From the NCBI GenBank assembly GCA_963377175.1, contig CAUJNA010000826.1, positions 64,501 to 128,500 on the forward strand: a stretch of DNA of 64,000 nucleotides, given 5' to 3'. The stretch comes from Effrenium voratum (lineage: Eukaryota; Sar; Dinophyceae; Suessiales; Symbiodiniaceae). Every line of letters starts with the position of its first letter. Positions within the stretch are counted from its first letter, which is position 1. This document shows, piece after piece, positions 25,701 through 38,500 of the stretch. Below the pieces are notes generated by a model, which ran no database searches, was not told the DNA's origin, and worked only from the letters and a program-made list of their open reading frames with translations. Position numbers and translations under genes: made by a program.

Positions 25701-28700
25701 TGCCAGGAAGAAGTTTGAAATGGAAGAGCTGGAGCGGCAGAAGGCCTTGGATGGTACGATGCTGTTGTATGCACACATGCACATCTTTTCACGGCTTCTT
25801 TGACGCGGCTGTGGCCGTCATTGCTTTTTGTTGCACATTTGGAAATGCAAAGTGCCCCCCTACTTTCGGTGGGGCGAGCACCAACGGGGAGGTGTTGCTG
25901 AGATAGGATGGCTCCACCAGAAGCTTGGGTTCAAGTTGACCAACTTGAGACTCCGCAGAGCGTGCGCTCCGTGCGGCTCCAATCAGACTTCAAGAACTGG
26001 ACCTGAGCTTGATACCTGAGCTGCCAGGAATTTGGCTGAGCATCCCCTGCTCCCCTTTTCAAGGAACTCGGTGAGCTCTCCCCTGTAGGCACCTCTTAGG
26101 CCCTTTTTGAGTGACCCTGGAATTGGGGGAGGGGGTGACTGGAATTGCATTCACTTTTGTGGTGTGCTCCTCATCGAGGGTTGGTGGGTGGGGTGGGTGG
26201 GTGGTGACTGGCCATGTGCTTAAACCGCCACCCCCTGGTCCACGTCCTGACAAGAGAAGCCCAAAGGGGTTGTTTAAAGAACAGTGTTTAAGTATCGATC
26301 ATCTTTCAATCATGTTTAGGTTAAATACCCCTCAAGCATCACTCCACCAATTTGTTTAATGCCCCGGAGAAGGTGATGGTTAACACCACCAGGGGAAATA
26401 TTGGGAAACCCATCAGCCGTTTTTTCCATCATCCTCCAAAAGAGGATATGGCGGAACGTAGTCAACCATTTGTCCAACATGAATGTGGGTCAAAATTAAA
26501 CAACCAGGAACCCGCAGATTTTAGTCCTATCCATTCACGGGTTCTATTTTGGGTACCCATTTTTGACCCACAGCCGCATGGCTTAAAAACCACCCAGCGC
26601 TCGGCTCGTCTCGCGCGCAGGTGGACGCGGAGGAGGCCAAGATCCAGCTGGACCAGCGGCGGGCCACCATTGACCGCCTGGACCCAGGTGGCCTCTAGGG
26701 GTTCCAGTTGCCCCAGCAAGGTTCCCTTTTACCGTTTCTTGTTTGGGGCAGGGTTCTCCTACTAAAATGGACTACAGAAAAAAGGGTACCCTTATTCTAA
26801 CCCCTCTACTGGAGGACCTGGGGTTTGCTGGAAAATTGGGATATCTCTTTTTACCTAGAGATCCCCTGTTGAAGTCTCAAACTGCCCGTCGCGAGTTTGC
26901 GCACCAGCTTTCAAGACTTAGACGGATCTTGAGCAAGGCCACAGCTCATGCCAGCTGTCCTGTTCAATAATCATCTCCAATGAGATCACATGGGATCCTT
27001 TTACTTGGTTAAGTTCTATGCCAGCTGTCCTGTTCAATAATCATCTCCAATGAGATCACATAAGATCCTTTTACTTGGTTAAGTTCTAGTTAGAGAGGAG
27101 TAGGTTACCTTTTGGCATGTTTGCCCGGTTTTTCGTGGTTCCCCCTTACCCAGTATGGTAGCTGGAAGCACTGGATGATTTTTGAAGGTACACCAAATGC
27201 GGGCCAGAATCTGCACCTACTACCTACTGTAGCAAAGGTGAGCCACTGTTTACAGGGTCTGGAGAAGGTTTTGGGCCATTTGCGGCACCGGAAGGCATGG
27301 TGTGGATAATCCTTGTGTCCAAGCCCAATGACAGACTCGGTCTGTGACCCACGGTTTCCTTATCCCGGTGAAGGGGCCCATGCCCATGCAGTCTTCTCCA
27401 CGAGGAGCATGTGTGCAAGTTTGACTCAAGCTCAGGGAGCATAGGGCCGGTTTCCGCTGGCCAGACTCGGGTCGATGGCCACGTATCCAGCTGACTGCCT
27501 GGCATGATGGCCAATGATATAACGACCTCAAGGCTATAAGCAAGCGTGGCATGACTGAAAGGCTGCCAGGCAAAAGCAAAAAGCGCATGCGTTTCGAGTG
27601 TGTGTGTGTGTGTGCTGCTGGGCAGGGGGTCGTCTGTGCACTCGGATTTTGGTCGTGCGGGCACGCTTTTTTAGCGAAGCGGTTGTTTGTGCACTCGCCG
27701 AGCAAAAACAAATAAAGAACAGAGAAAAATACTCACGTTCGCCCCCACCCCCACCCCCACCCCACCATCATCTCACTGCATTTCAAAAGCCCCACCAGCG
27801 CGACCCCACTTCGCATCCCCACAAACGCCCTGATCCTGACTTCATCTCACTGCGTCCCAACAAAAGTGGTCACAACGCGATCAGCCTGAGTGCGCACTTG
27901 AGCAGGTGAATGCGCAGACTTGAGTGGGTGAGTGCGCAGATGACCGGAATCTGAGTGCGCAGATGCCCCCCTGCCCGTGCTGCTGGGCTGTAGCCGCGCC
28001 TTTTTCTGTGCTGGGACATCTCCTGCCGGAGCTCAGCTTCCAAATCGCGCGCCGATCAGAGAGCTCAGCTCAGGCGCCAACAAGTTGCTGTACGAGGAGC
28101 CCGGGCGCTCAAACAGCAGGTGGCCAGAAGCTTTGGGGCATGCGCAGGATCAGTTGGCTTCTCTCAGGGGTCCCTAGATTTCCATGTTTGGTGGGTGTAA
28201 ACAGCCCATTAAAGGTGAATTCCCTTGGTAGGGGTGATGTTTTAAGAGAGAACATAGGGAACCCTGTTTTTTTGGCAGTCCCTGATTCTCCACTGTGGTC
28301 TATGTCCTCGTTGGCGGTTGTCCGGTGCTATGGATCCTGATCGTAAGCGGCGTGACCCCGTTGTTTCGGCGGCAGGGTCCAAACTGGAGCCATTTTTGTG
28401 GCGCGAATTGAAGCACGAAAGCATTCCATTCTTCCATCCGCCTCTACGCTCCTTCACTTCAGCTCAACCTGCTAAAGGGACTCGGAGCTTGCAGTTGCAG
28501 TGTTTCACTTTGATTCTGACACACTTAGGGCTTGGACTCAAGGGACAAAATGTTATTTGAGGTGCTTCACTCGGTTTGTTGGCTTCTGAGCAACAAGCGG
28601 TGTGCTGGCAAGTGGCGCTACGAAGCCAAGTTGTCCATGACATACTTGAGCAAAGGGCCCCTATGGCCTATGTGTATTTGTAGACCCGCGCAAAATGGGA

Positions 28701-29526
28701 GCGCTAGGCTGGCTAACACTCTTGCGCCGTCCAAGGTCCGATCGCATCAAGTCCTTCCATAGTAAGATGATGCTTTGCGATGTGATTGCCGAGCGGGAGG
28801 CTGGATTTCAGACATGCAAGAAGCATGTGTGGCCCACTTCTCCCAGTGCTCCCAACAATGAAACTCTCCGGGGTAACCTGACCTGTTTCAGGTTGCGCTG
28901 CACCTCCCAACAAGTTGCACTGTATGCCTAAGGTGTGGACCCTTCCAACCGGCGAGCGGTGTTCCTTTGGGCTTGTCAAACCCACTGTGACACATGTCCT
29001 TTCGAAGCACACCCTTGAGTCTTAATAGGGGCCAGTTGTTTCTTTTACCAATTGTTTAACTACTGTTCTCCAGTGAGGGAATAACCCCTATACAAACAAT
29101 CCCTTGTGGTTTCCTTCTGGGCACCCCTGACTTCATTCCCAACACGCTGGGTCATTCCCACTGAGCACCTGCAAGTTTGGTTTCTATCATTCTACTGCGC
29201 AGCAGTCCGTGGGCAAATCGACCCATTCACAGATCCGAAGGCGCAGACGTCCCTGAAGGGTGAGCTGAAAAAGCCGCGGCCCCGGGCGCGAGATGCGCGG
29301 GGGGATCACCGACCGATTAAAGGCGATTTCCCCCATACGCCAGAATTTATTACATAAGTACATAGACAGATGGATTGATAGATAGATATCTTAGATAGAT
29401 AGATACATACATAGATAGATACACACGTAAATAGATAGATACATACGTAAATAGATAGATAGACAAACAGATAGATAGATAGATCGATCGATCGATCGAT
29501 CGATCGATCGATCGATACATATTTAC

Positions 29527-29561
<35 letters not shown>

Positions 29562-32500
29562 TATGGATAGATGGATAGATAGATAGATATAGATAGATAG
29601 ATATAGATGGATCGATACATATTTGGATAGATAGATAGATAGATGGATGGATAGATGGATAGACACATAGATACATAGATACATAGATACATACACACAT
29701 ACACACATACATACATAGATAGATAGATACATACGTACATGCATGCATACATACACGCATGCATATACACCAATACATACACGCATGCATACATACTTAC
29801 ATACATATGAATACATACGATACATACATACCAATAGAACACAATACAATACACTTCACTGCAGTACCATACCATACCACACTATACCACACTATACTTT
29901 ACTATACTATGCCATACTATTCTGTACTAGACTATACTATGCTATACTATACTATACTATACTATACTATACATACAGTTACATACATTTTAAAAAAAGA
30001 CACACTACACACACATGCCAATACATACATACCAACGCATGCATACCAATACATACATACCCATACATTCATACATATACATACATTTACATTACATTAC
30101 ATTACATTGCATTGCATTGCATTGCACACACACAGATGGACACATGCACACCTGCGCTCAAAAATACATACGCGCATATACACATATGCACAGAGACACA
30201 TAGATACATCGCACATACACACATACACACGTACACACATACACACATAGAGACATAGATAGATAGATAGATGGATGGATGGATAGATAGAGAGAGAGAG
30301 AGAGATGCATAGATACATAGACACATAGACATATAGACAGAACTATATAGATACATGAATACACAAATACATGCATCAAGTATGTATTTGTATATGTGTG
30401 TGTGTGCATGTAAACGTTGGTTTTGGTTTCAGTGTTTGGTCGGCTTCGCAAAATCTGGGGGGCTCCCGCCCAAGGCTCGAGCAGATCCGTGAGGATCGAT
30501 TTCTGGAGATGGAGAAGCAGACGCTCGGTGTGGCATCGGGGTCTTTGACCCAACAGACTCAAGAGGGTGGTCTTCTTGACTTTTCTTCAAATCAATCTTC
30601 AAAGGGGGCCAAAAGGGTAGTCTTCCTGTAGATTTGCCTTTAGCAATGTGATAACTATACCTGCCGCATTTTTGCTTTGACATCGCAGGGTAGAAGCCCG
30701 CTGCACCCAAGCTTCCAATGCTAAAGGCGGATTTTGCTTAACAAAAACACCCTACCGGGTTTTCTACGCGGAGTTGCAAGATTTGGGGAACCAATGGCCT
30801 AGATCCAGGCTGAGCTCGGGGGAGGGCCGCTGTTGGGCTCCGTTTTTGAGCGCACGCCGAAGACTCGACTGGTTGCCCGGCGGGCGTCTTGCCGAGGGCG
30901 GAGTGTTGGTTTGTACAATATACATTTGATGGGCAAAATCCCGCACCACCTAGGATGGATGAAATCCTACAAATATTGGGATAAATCACCTACCAGCTGG
31001 TGGGGCGGGGGGTTGTCCATCAATGGTAGGCGAGTTAAAAGGGTGGCCATGTGCGACAGATGCACTCAAAAGCTTTCAACATGGCAAGACGTTGCACCCA
31101 AGGAACTACAGAAAGATGCTGGAGCGCGAGATGAAGGCATGGCTGTGATTGGTCAAGATGACTAGGGAAGGTTTGTCAACGTGTCAGGCCCGTCCGTGTA
31201 GACTCTTGTATTGGGAAAAATGGTAGGACGCCTTTGGAGATGGAGATGTAACGTGTAACGCCACGCCCCAAAAGAGGCACACGGAACAAGTTGCAATGTG
31301 CGCACAACAGCTATGACCTGCTTATCCTCCCCGATCCCAATGTAGCTGTCGTTGAGCACGTGCTGGGGATCGGGTGCTCTTCATAGGCGGGCCCGGGCTT
31401 CAATTTCTTTCATGTCCTGTTGGCTGTCCTTGAGATTATGACTCTGCGCGTCTGAACTGGCGACGGCTTTTGGGACCGCCCAATCATCACATTGGTGGCC
31501 CCTTTTTTCGTGCCGCCCCGTCAAGGGGTCAACAGGTATTGACACATGCTCCATACTCTAAGAAGATTACATTGGCAGAATTACCCATTCTGGGTCAATT
31601 TTAGATTGAACCATTCGGGGTCATTTGCCGTGTGATCTTGGGAATTCGGATTAGTAGGGGTCAACATAGTCGCGAAACCAGGCCGTGGTTTCCATTGAGA
31701 GCCTGAGTTGGCCGCTCCCTAATCATCCACTGGAGGTTCCTTCCTTCAGTCCCAAACCCCCTTGACAAAACACAATGATGACATCCCCTTGCAACTGGTG
31801 GTTTGTATTGGTGGCTTTACAGGTCAGGGGCTTCTCATTTGAACCTTTGGCCTCGATTTTGAGCAGAACGAGTTGCCTTAGCGCTGAAGAGGTGGCCCCG
31901 ACCTCCCTGAGACACGCAACCAAGATGTGGCCAGGAGAAGGAGACCAAGGAGGAGCTCTCCAAGATCGCGGCCCGTGCCCAGAAGGACGTGGATGGGTCG
32001 GGCTTGGAGCCAGCATGGCCCTCTTGTTTATCTCTTTTTTTTTGGGGGGGGGCGGGGGGTAGGAGGCGGGGGTAGGAGGCGGGGGTAGGAGGCGGGGGGG
32101 GGGGGGCAGAGGTAGGAGGGAGGGGGGGGGGCGGTTTTAAACATCACCTCTTTGGCTCTCGGCTGTGTCATGGTGACCCGGGACCAGTCGCTTCGTGCCA
32201 CCCTTGCGGCCCTGTCGGATGCTGCGCTCGGCAGCATTAGCTCCGTGCTGGAGGAGGGGATCTTCTTCCCTGGTGTCCATGGTGAGGATTGGGGTGGTTC
32301 TCACCATTTGGAGTTCGAGGTCCTCCAGGAAACCCAGCCTGGAGAGTGGAGTGCTCAGGTCATCCAGGCGCCGCTGCCTTTCGACCTGAATCCCACCCCA
32401 CTTCCTGCGGCCAGGCTCCAGACCTTCCTCCTCCGTGCCCCCCTCGAGTTTCGAGAGCCTGCTCGGGTTTTTCGTGCCCTCAATGTCACTCTGCACCCTG

Positions 32501-35500
32501 GGATGCCCCTGGTTGCCTCTTTGCACGAGGCCACTCCTGTTTGGGCGGTCCCTATTCCGCTCTTGCGCCACCCACTTGCGGTTGTGCACCTGTTTGCTGG
32601 AGGGTTCCGTGGGTGGACCCAGGCCTTGCGCACGTTGGCTAGGCAGCATGATTTCTCTGTTGAAACTGAGGTTCGTGTGGATGTGGATGATGAGGCCATC
32701 TGTACCTCTGTGCACACTGATGCTGGTAGTGTGTGCCGCAACCCTGCCTTCCTCCGCGCCTGGCATGTCAAGCCACAGTCCCTTTCCATCCAGGCGGACG
32801 TCGCCGACCCGGCCATCCTGAATGCTGTCTCGCGCTTTGGATCGGCTTTGGTTACGGCCTCCCCACCGTGTCCGCCATGGTCCCGTGCTAGGACGGGCTC
32901 TTCGCCTTGGATAGCGAAGCGGGACAGGCCTTCCTGGACCTGTTTTTGTTCTTGCGCCGTGTCTCTCCCCTTGGAGTTGCGCTTGAATGTGTGGACATGC
33001 TCCCCCGGCACCCGCACTTCCGGATCTTGCAGGCTCTTGCTGTGTGGGCAGGATATGTGTTCCACTTGCACGAGCATGCCGGCTTTGCTGGTGCCAAGCG
33101 GCTTCGGTGGTTGGCCCTTCTGCTGCGCAGTGATTGCCCCTACGTTCCCTGCTCCTGCGGTCCCGCCTCCAATCCCACGCCCCATCCCATGGACGGATCC
33201 GTCGTTCAACTTTGGCTTGCCGGAGGCCCTTGCTGCCCAGCTCTATTTGACGGACCAGCAGCGACTTGTCCTGTCAAACCCGGCGTTGCTCCCGGCGTCG
33301 TTCCAGCCATCCAGTGGAGCTCTCCTCCCTCCCGATGAGGTTCTTGCTTTGCGCATTGCCGAACCTGCCGCGCCGCTGCGTACCTTGTGTGCCCAGTACA
33401 CCAACCAGCACAATCTCGCCCGTGGGGCTGTTGAGGAGCGTGGCATCTTTGCGCAGATAGTGATGCGGCATGGTATCCCTAGTTTCATGTCCCCTCTCCT
33501 GTGGCTTGGGTTGCTGGGCGCAACTGAACCCCTCGTGCTCCCCGTCGAGGTTACGCCCCTGTTCCGGCTTCTGGGTAACTCCATCAGCGTCCCGCATGCT
33601 GCCCTTCCGCTTGCGATCTTCTTTATCATTGTGGGGTGGGTGGGTCTGACCCCCCTGGATGCGGTTGATCGTGTTTGGGATGCTCGCTTGCGCCCGGGAC
33701 AGGTGTATGTCCAGGTCGTCCGGAACCGACTCAGCTTTAACGGTCTTGCGGACCTCCTTCGGTTTGCGGTCCGAGACATGCACGAGATCCGCTGGCGATG
33801 AGCACACTGGCGTCCTGCTGGGCTATACGTGGTGCCCTCTTCGGCTTGGTGTGACAAGTGCTGGGCGTCTTCGCTGTCATCTTGTGCTTGATTCCTCCAA
33901 CGTGATTGCTGTTGTCTTTCATGCCAACGCTACGGTTGCGCTTCTCCTCATTGCTCTGCGCATCCCCTATGAGGTGATCCCCCATATCATGCTCGTCAAC
34001 CATGCGGGAGCACACGCCCACACTCAGCCTGCGGCCCCATTGTCGGGCACCTCGGCCTTGATCGTCCCCGCCCAGCCTACCCATCCGGCTGGGCTCCCCG
34101 TCCCACCGCCTCCCCTTGCAGTCGGCCAGGACGTCGTCCTTCGCATTGTCGACCCGTTCAACCGGGTCCATGAGGTCTCTGCGCCGGCCAATGCTACTGT
34201 GGGAGATTGTCTGGTCTCTGTCACTGCCGGATCCTCTTTTATACCTCAACCAGGCTCCCGTTGACTTTGACACAACTGCTGATCTCTATGCCGAGGAGGA
34301 CTTGGTTCTCAGGCTGAGATGACTGACATTTACTCTGATGAGCGGATGTTGGCCCCCCTGGCCTTGGCCACGCTGACCCCTGGCTGGTCTCAGATCCTTG
34401 GTCATCCGACCCGCCGTCGCGCAAGCTTGCCAAGTGGGAGGATTTGACCCTGCCCTCTGACCACTTCTTTGTCTATGATGACCCGTCAGAGGACCTCCCG
34501 GTCCCTCGGGTCACTCCCAAGCAACTGCTGGGTCCCCACCTTGGGGGCATTTCCTTCGTTACGCGGGCCAGCCTTGCGGAGGTTGTACGTACTACGGCCG
34601 TTATGCCCACTGTGTTGCTGTGCCCGGGAGCTGCCCCCCTCAACCCCCCTCCGCTCCCCTCTGATGCTGTTGTTGAGGGACCCATCCAACTGACGCTGTG
34701 CGACCCACAGGCCAAGCAGGAGTACCAGCGGGTTGTGTTTCTGATCCATCTCTGCCCTGGCATTGCCTACCGCCCTGCGGCCAGCATCACTACCATCGTC
34801 GATGTGTCCGAGTATGTTGAGCTTGTTGTTGAGAGGTATCAAGCCTTGCTCCCAGAGGTCGAATGGACCCAGGCTGAAGCTGGTGGCATTTCGGTCGCCA
34901 AGGCCTATGCCCATCGACTCCTCAGGGACTCCCCAGGGCCTTGGCAAAGTGGTACAGTTCATTATCAAAACCCCGGCGGCCATGCGTCTCTCTGCCCTCC
35001 GCTTTTCCGGAGCCTCCCTCTGGTTTGTTCGCGATTATCTGGCCTATGCCTGTCGTTTGGTTCCTCCATGTCTTTGTGGCCTGTAGCGCCTCTGGCGCTT
35101 CAGCTTTCGACTCCACGTTGGGTTTTCCGGGTGCCGGCCCCTTCATCCTTGAATCTCACAACATTGGCAGTTTGCACTCGCACCCGGAGGTCTTGTCCTC
35201 TGTCGGTCAAACGCTGTGTCTTCAGGAGACCCGGATCTCTGATGCCAATGTTCGTACTTTAACCTTCCAGGCCAATCGGAAGGGCCTGTCTCTTCTGCCT
35301 GGCCCCCTCCTGGCCCATTCTCAGGATGCCAGGGGGGCGCTGCGTGCTGATTGGCGTTGCAGCTCTTTCACAAAATTGTGCTGTGCGTGCGTTGGATCTG
35401 GAGGCCGACCACAGTGGCCTCTTGCCCCAGCTGCTTGCAACCGGCAGAATTCAAGTTTTTTGGATTGCCTTTGGCGGTGTTCATGCCCTGTGTGTCAACT

Positions 35501-38500
35501 ACAACGCGTCGACTCGGGCTGCCAGGAGTGAAGTCCTTTTCGAGAACAATCGCACCCTTACGTCTGTCTTTGAGCTTCTCGCTCAATTCCCTGGTGTCCC
35601 GCACCTCATTTGTGCTGATTTTCAGGCGATCCCTGCTGAATATCCGGCTGTTGCTGCTGCGTTCGCGACAGGGCGGTGGTTGGACCCCCTGGATCAGGTT
35701 GATGAGCAGGGCGCTTCGGTTCGCCCCCCTACCTTTTGCCGGGACTCCGCCTGGCCTGCGGAAGCCCCTGTCACCAGCCGTCCTCCTGAACGACGTAGCG
35801 TGGAGGTCGCTCAGTGCGTGCCGTCTTGATGATTGTGCGGGCTTCCAACATGCGGCCCTTCACTTGGAGTTTGCCTGGGATGCGGAGATACCTGTGGCTC
35901 CTCGCTGGGAGCACTATGCCCTTTTGCACCTTCATGCCTTACAGTCCTCGGATGATAGGCAGCGCATCGCTGATGATCTCTGGAATACGACCTTTGCTTG
36001 CCGGTTGCACCCCCGCTCTACTGCCGACGAGCTGCTAACCCTTTTCCACGACTTGTCGATTGCTACCCTTACTGCTGCGGGTGCTACCTGGAGCCATGGG
36101 CCCCGTACCAGGGGTACGCTCCCTGTACTTGTGGCCTCCCCTGTCACGAAGAAAGCCTCTCGGGAGGCTGCCAGGGACGCTGGGCCAAGCTCTTGCGCCT
36201 CGTTCGTGAGCTTGATCACCGGTTGCCTCGTTTTGCCACTGCTTCCGCGGGTGATGCTGCTGCCACACGCTCCGTTTTGGCCAAGGCCCGTCGGCTTGCG
36301 CGCGAGCTCCGTCTTCGCGTGGGCCAGTGGCTTGCTGCCCCTGAGCTGCTCCCAGACTTGCACAAGGCCATCCGGGCCGCATGGCACTTGGAGGTTGACC
36401 GCCGGAAGCAGGCTGCCATTCGGGCCTGGCGTTTGCGCATCGCTGGTAGTGCTGGTGGTAAGGGCAAGGAGGTCTTTGCCCATCTGCGTGCTCAGGGCCC
36501 TTTGCCCCGGTCTAATGTTATCACTGATCAGGACAATCGGCCTTTGCACTCTCCTGCCCGAGCCCTCTCCTTTGCGGCGGACCAGTGGAATGGCATCTTT
36601 AGGTGCCACGATCCCCCCCCCCGTTGACCGCCCGCTGCTTGAGGCCCGTGCCCTTCCCTGCCATGTCCCTCACATCACTGCGGAGCACCTTGCGGCCTTT
36701 GGCTGCCGCCGGGCTTGATGGCTGGACTACTCCTGAGCTCCAGGCTCTCCCCATTCAGTGCTTTGAGCCTCTTGCTGAGCTCCTTCGCAGGGTTGAGAAC
36801 GGCCAGTGCCAACTTCCGCGTATTTTGGCAACGGCGCGTCTTGCTGTCCTCAACAAGGGTGATTCGGACAAGCCGCTGTCCAAGCGGCTCATTGCGGTTC
36901 TCCCGGCCCCCTACATCTTGTGGAGTAGTACTCGGTTTGCGCACACGGCTGAGTGGCAGCAGCGGGTCTTCCCTGCTGCCTTGTCTGGCGGCATCAAGGG
37001 CCGCCAGTCCCGGGACGTCACGCACACCCTTGCCCTCATTCATCACGAGTGTCACGCTACGGCTACCCCCTTTGCGGGTGTGCAAGTTGACCTGGGTTTC
37101 CCTCGGAAGATCCTTCGCTTGTGGACCTCGATGACTGACCAGCTGACGCGCTACCTGACGTCGCAGGGCAGCGTTCATCCTGCCCCTCTCACCAACCGCA
37201 ATGGCATCCCCCAGAGATGCTCTCTCAGCATTTTGGCCATCAATGGCATTATGGCTGGTTGGTCACTTGTGGTGCAGCAGGCGCCGGGCGTGCGCCCTTT
37301 TGCTTTCATTGATGATACCTACTTGATTACTCAGGAGGCCCCGGATCTTGGGCAGTTGCCGGTTGCCTTTCAGGTTTCTCAGCTTGCTGATGCGGTGCTG
37401 GGTCAAATTTCCAACCCTGCCAAGTGTGGGTGGTGGGTAAGTGATGACCGCCATGCCCCTCCCCTGGCCCTCTCCTTTGAGGGCATGCCTTGCCTTCAAG
37501 TACTGCGCCCCCTGGGTGTCACCATCCACCTCAACCAGCGTGGTACTCCGGGTGCGCTGGACCGTTTCCGGCACCCTTCCGGTCCCTCCCAAGGTCAAGG
37601 CTCGCTATGTCGCCTCTAAGGCCATCTCAATCCTTGCTTACGCCCCGGAACTCAACGTTGTCCCGGGGAGTGCTGGACACCCTGTGTGCTCGTGTTGCCA
37701 AGACCTTGTGGGGCAAACGGCCGCATTGGCGTCATCGTGATCTCCTCCTTACCGTTGTGTATCCGGCTCATCTCGCCCATCCGGTTTTTGCGCTGGCCAT
37801 CCGGGTCATCTCCAATGTGGTTGCCTCCGTGCAACAGGTCCCGGAGTTGTCTCTCCTATGGTCTTTGGCGTTCACCAATGTCCGCCGCCCTCGTGCCGCT
37901 CTCCCCGCCCACTTTGAGCATCTCGGTTTCCAGGCCCCTGACGCTCTGTCTGTCCTCCCGGGCTTGTCCTTTTCCCTCAAGCACACCCCTCGCCGGCTCC
38001 TTGTCCGGCTGCTCCGTTGCGTGTGCCTCTGATCGGAAGGACATTGTGTGCGGTCCCGCTAAATTCCTGCATATCCATTTGACGGCGATCCCCTGGCGCC
38101 TTCCCCCGCGTGGCGCGTGGCGGGCCTTTGCTCGTGCTTTTCCCCTTGATCCGGCGGTTGCCGAGGCGGTCGTTACTGGGTCCGCCCTCACGGCGGACCG
38201 GCTTTTCCGTGCCGGGTTTGCGGACTCTCCCCAATGCCGCTTCTGCAGCTGGACCATTGAGACTTTGCAGCACCTCGTTGAGTGCCCCATTGTCGCTTCC
38301 TCCCTTGGACACCCGCCCCCCCTCCCGCCTGGACAGGGCCCGGCCTTTGCTACCCATGCCTTGGTCGAGCTCTCTCCTGCCTTGCTCGGATGGCTTGTAC
38401 ATAGGAGTGCCCCTAGCCCGCTGTGTCAGGTTCACCAAGCAGTTGTTCCGCGCCATGGCTCTGTTGAACTCTGGACGGATGGCTCAGCCTTTGACTGCAC

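Noticed and set aside
29306..30356. Ile/Tyr/Ser and His/Thr/Tyr-rich ORFs on both strands
   Set aside because: Produced by GATA/CATA repeats.
32170..33801. The methyltransferase domain as a host DNMT gene beside a separate retrotransposon
   Set aside because: The 5' target repeat lies upstream of it, there are no introns, and codon bias and frame breaks continue smoothly into the retroelement domains.
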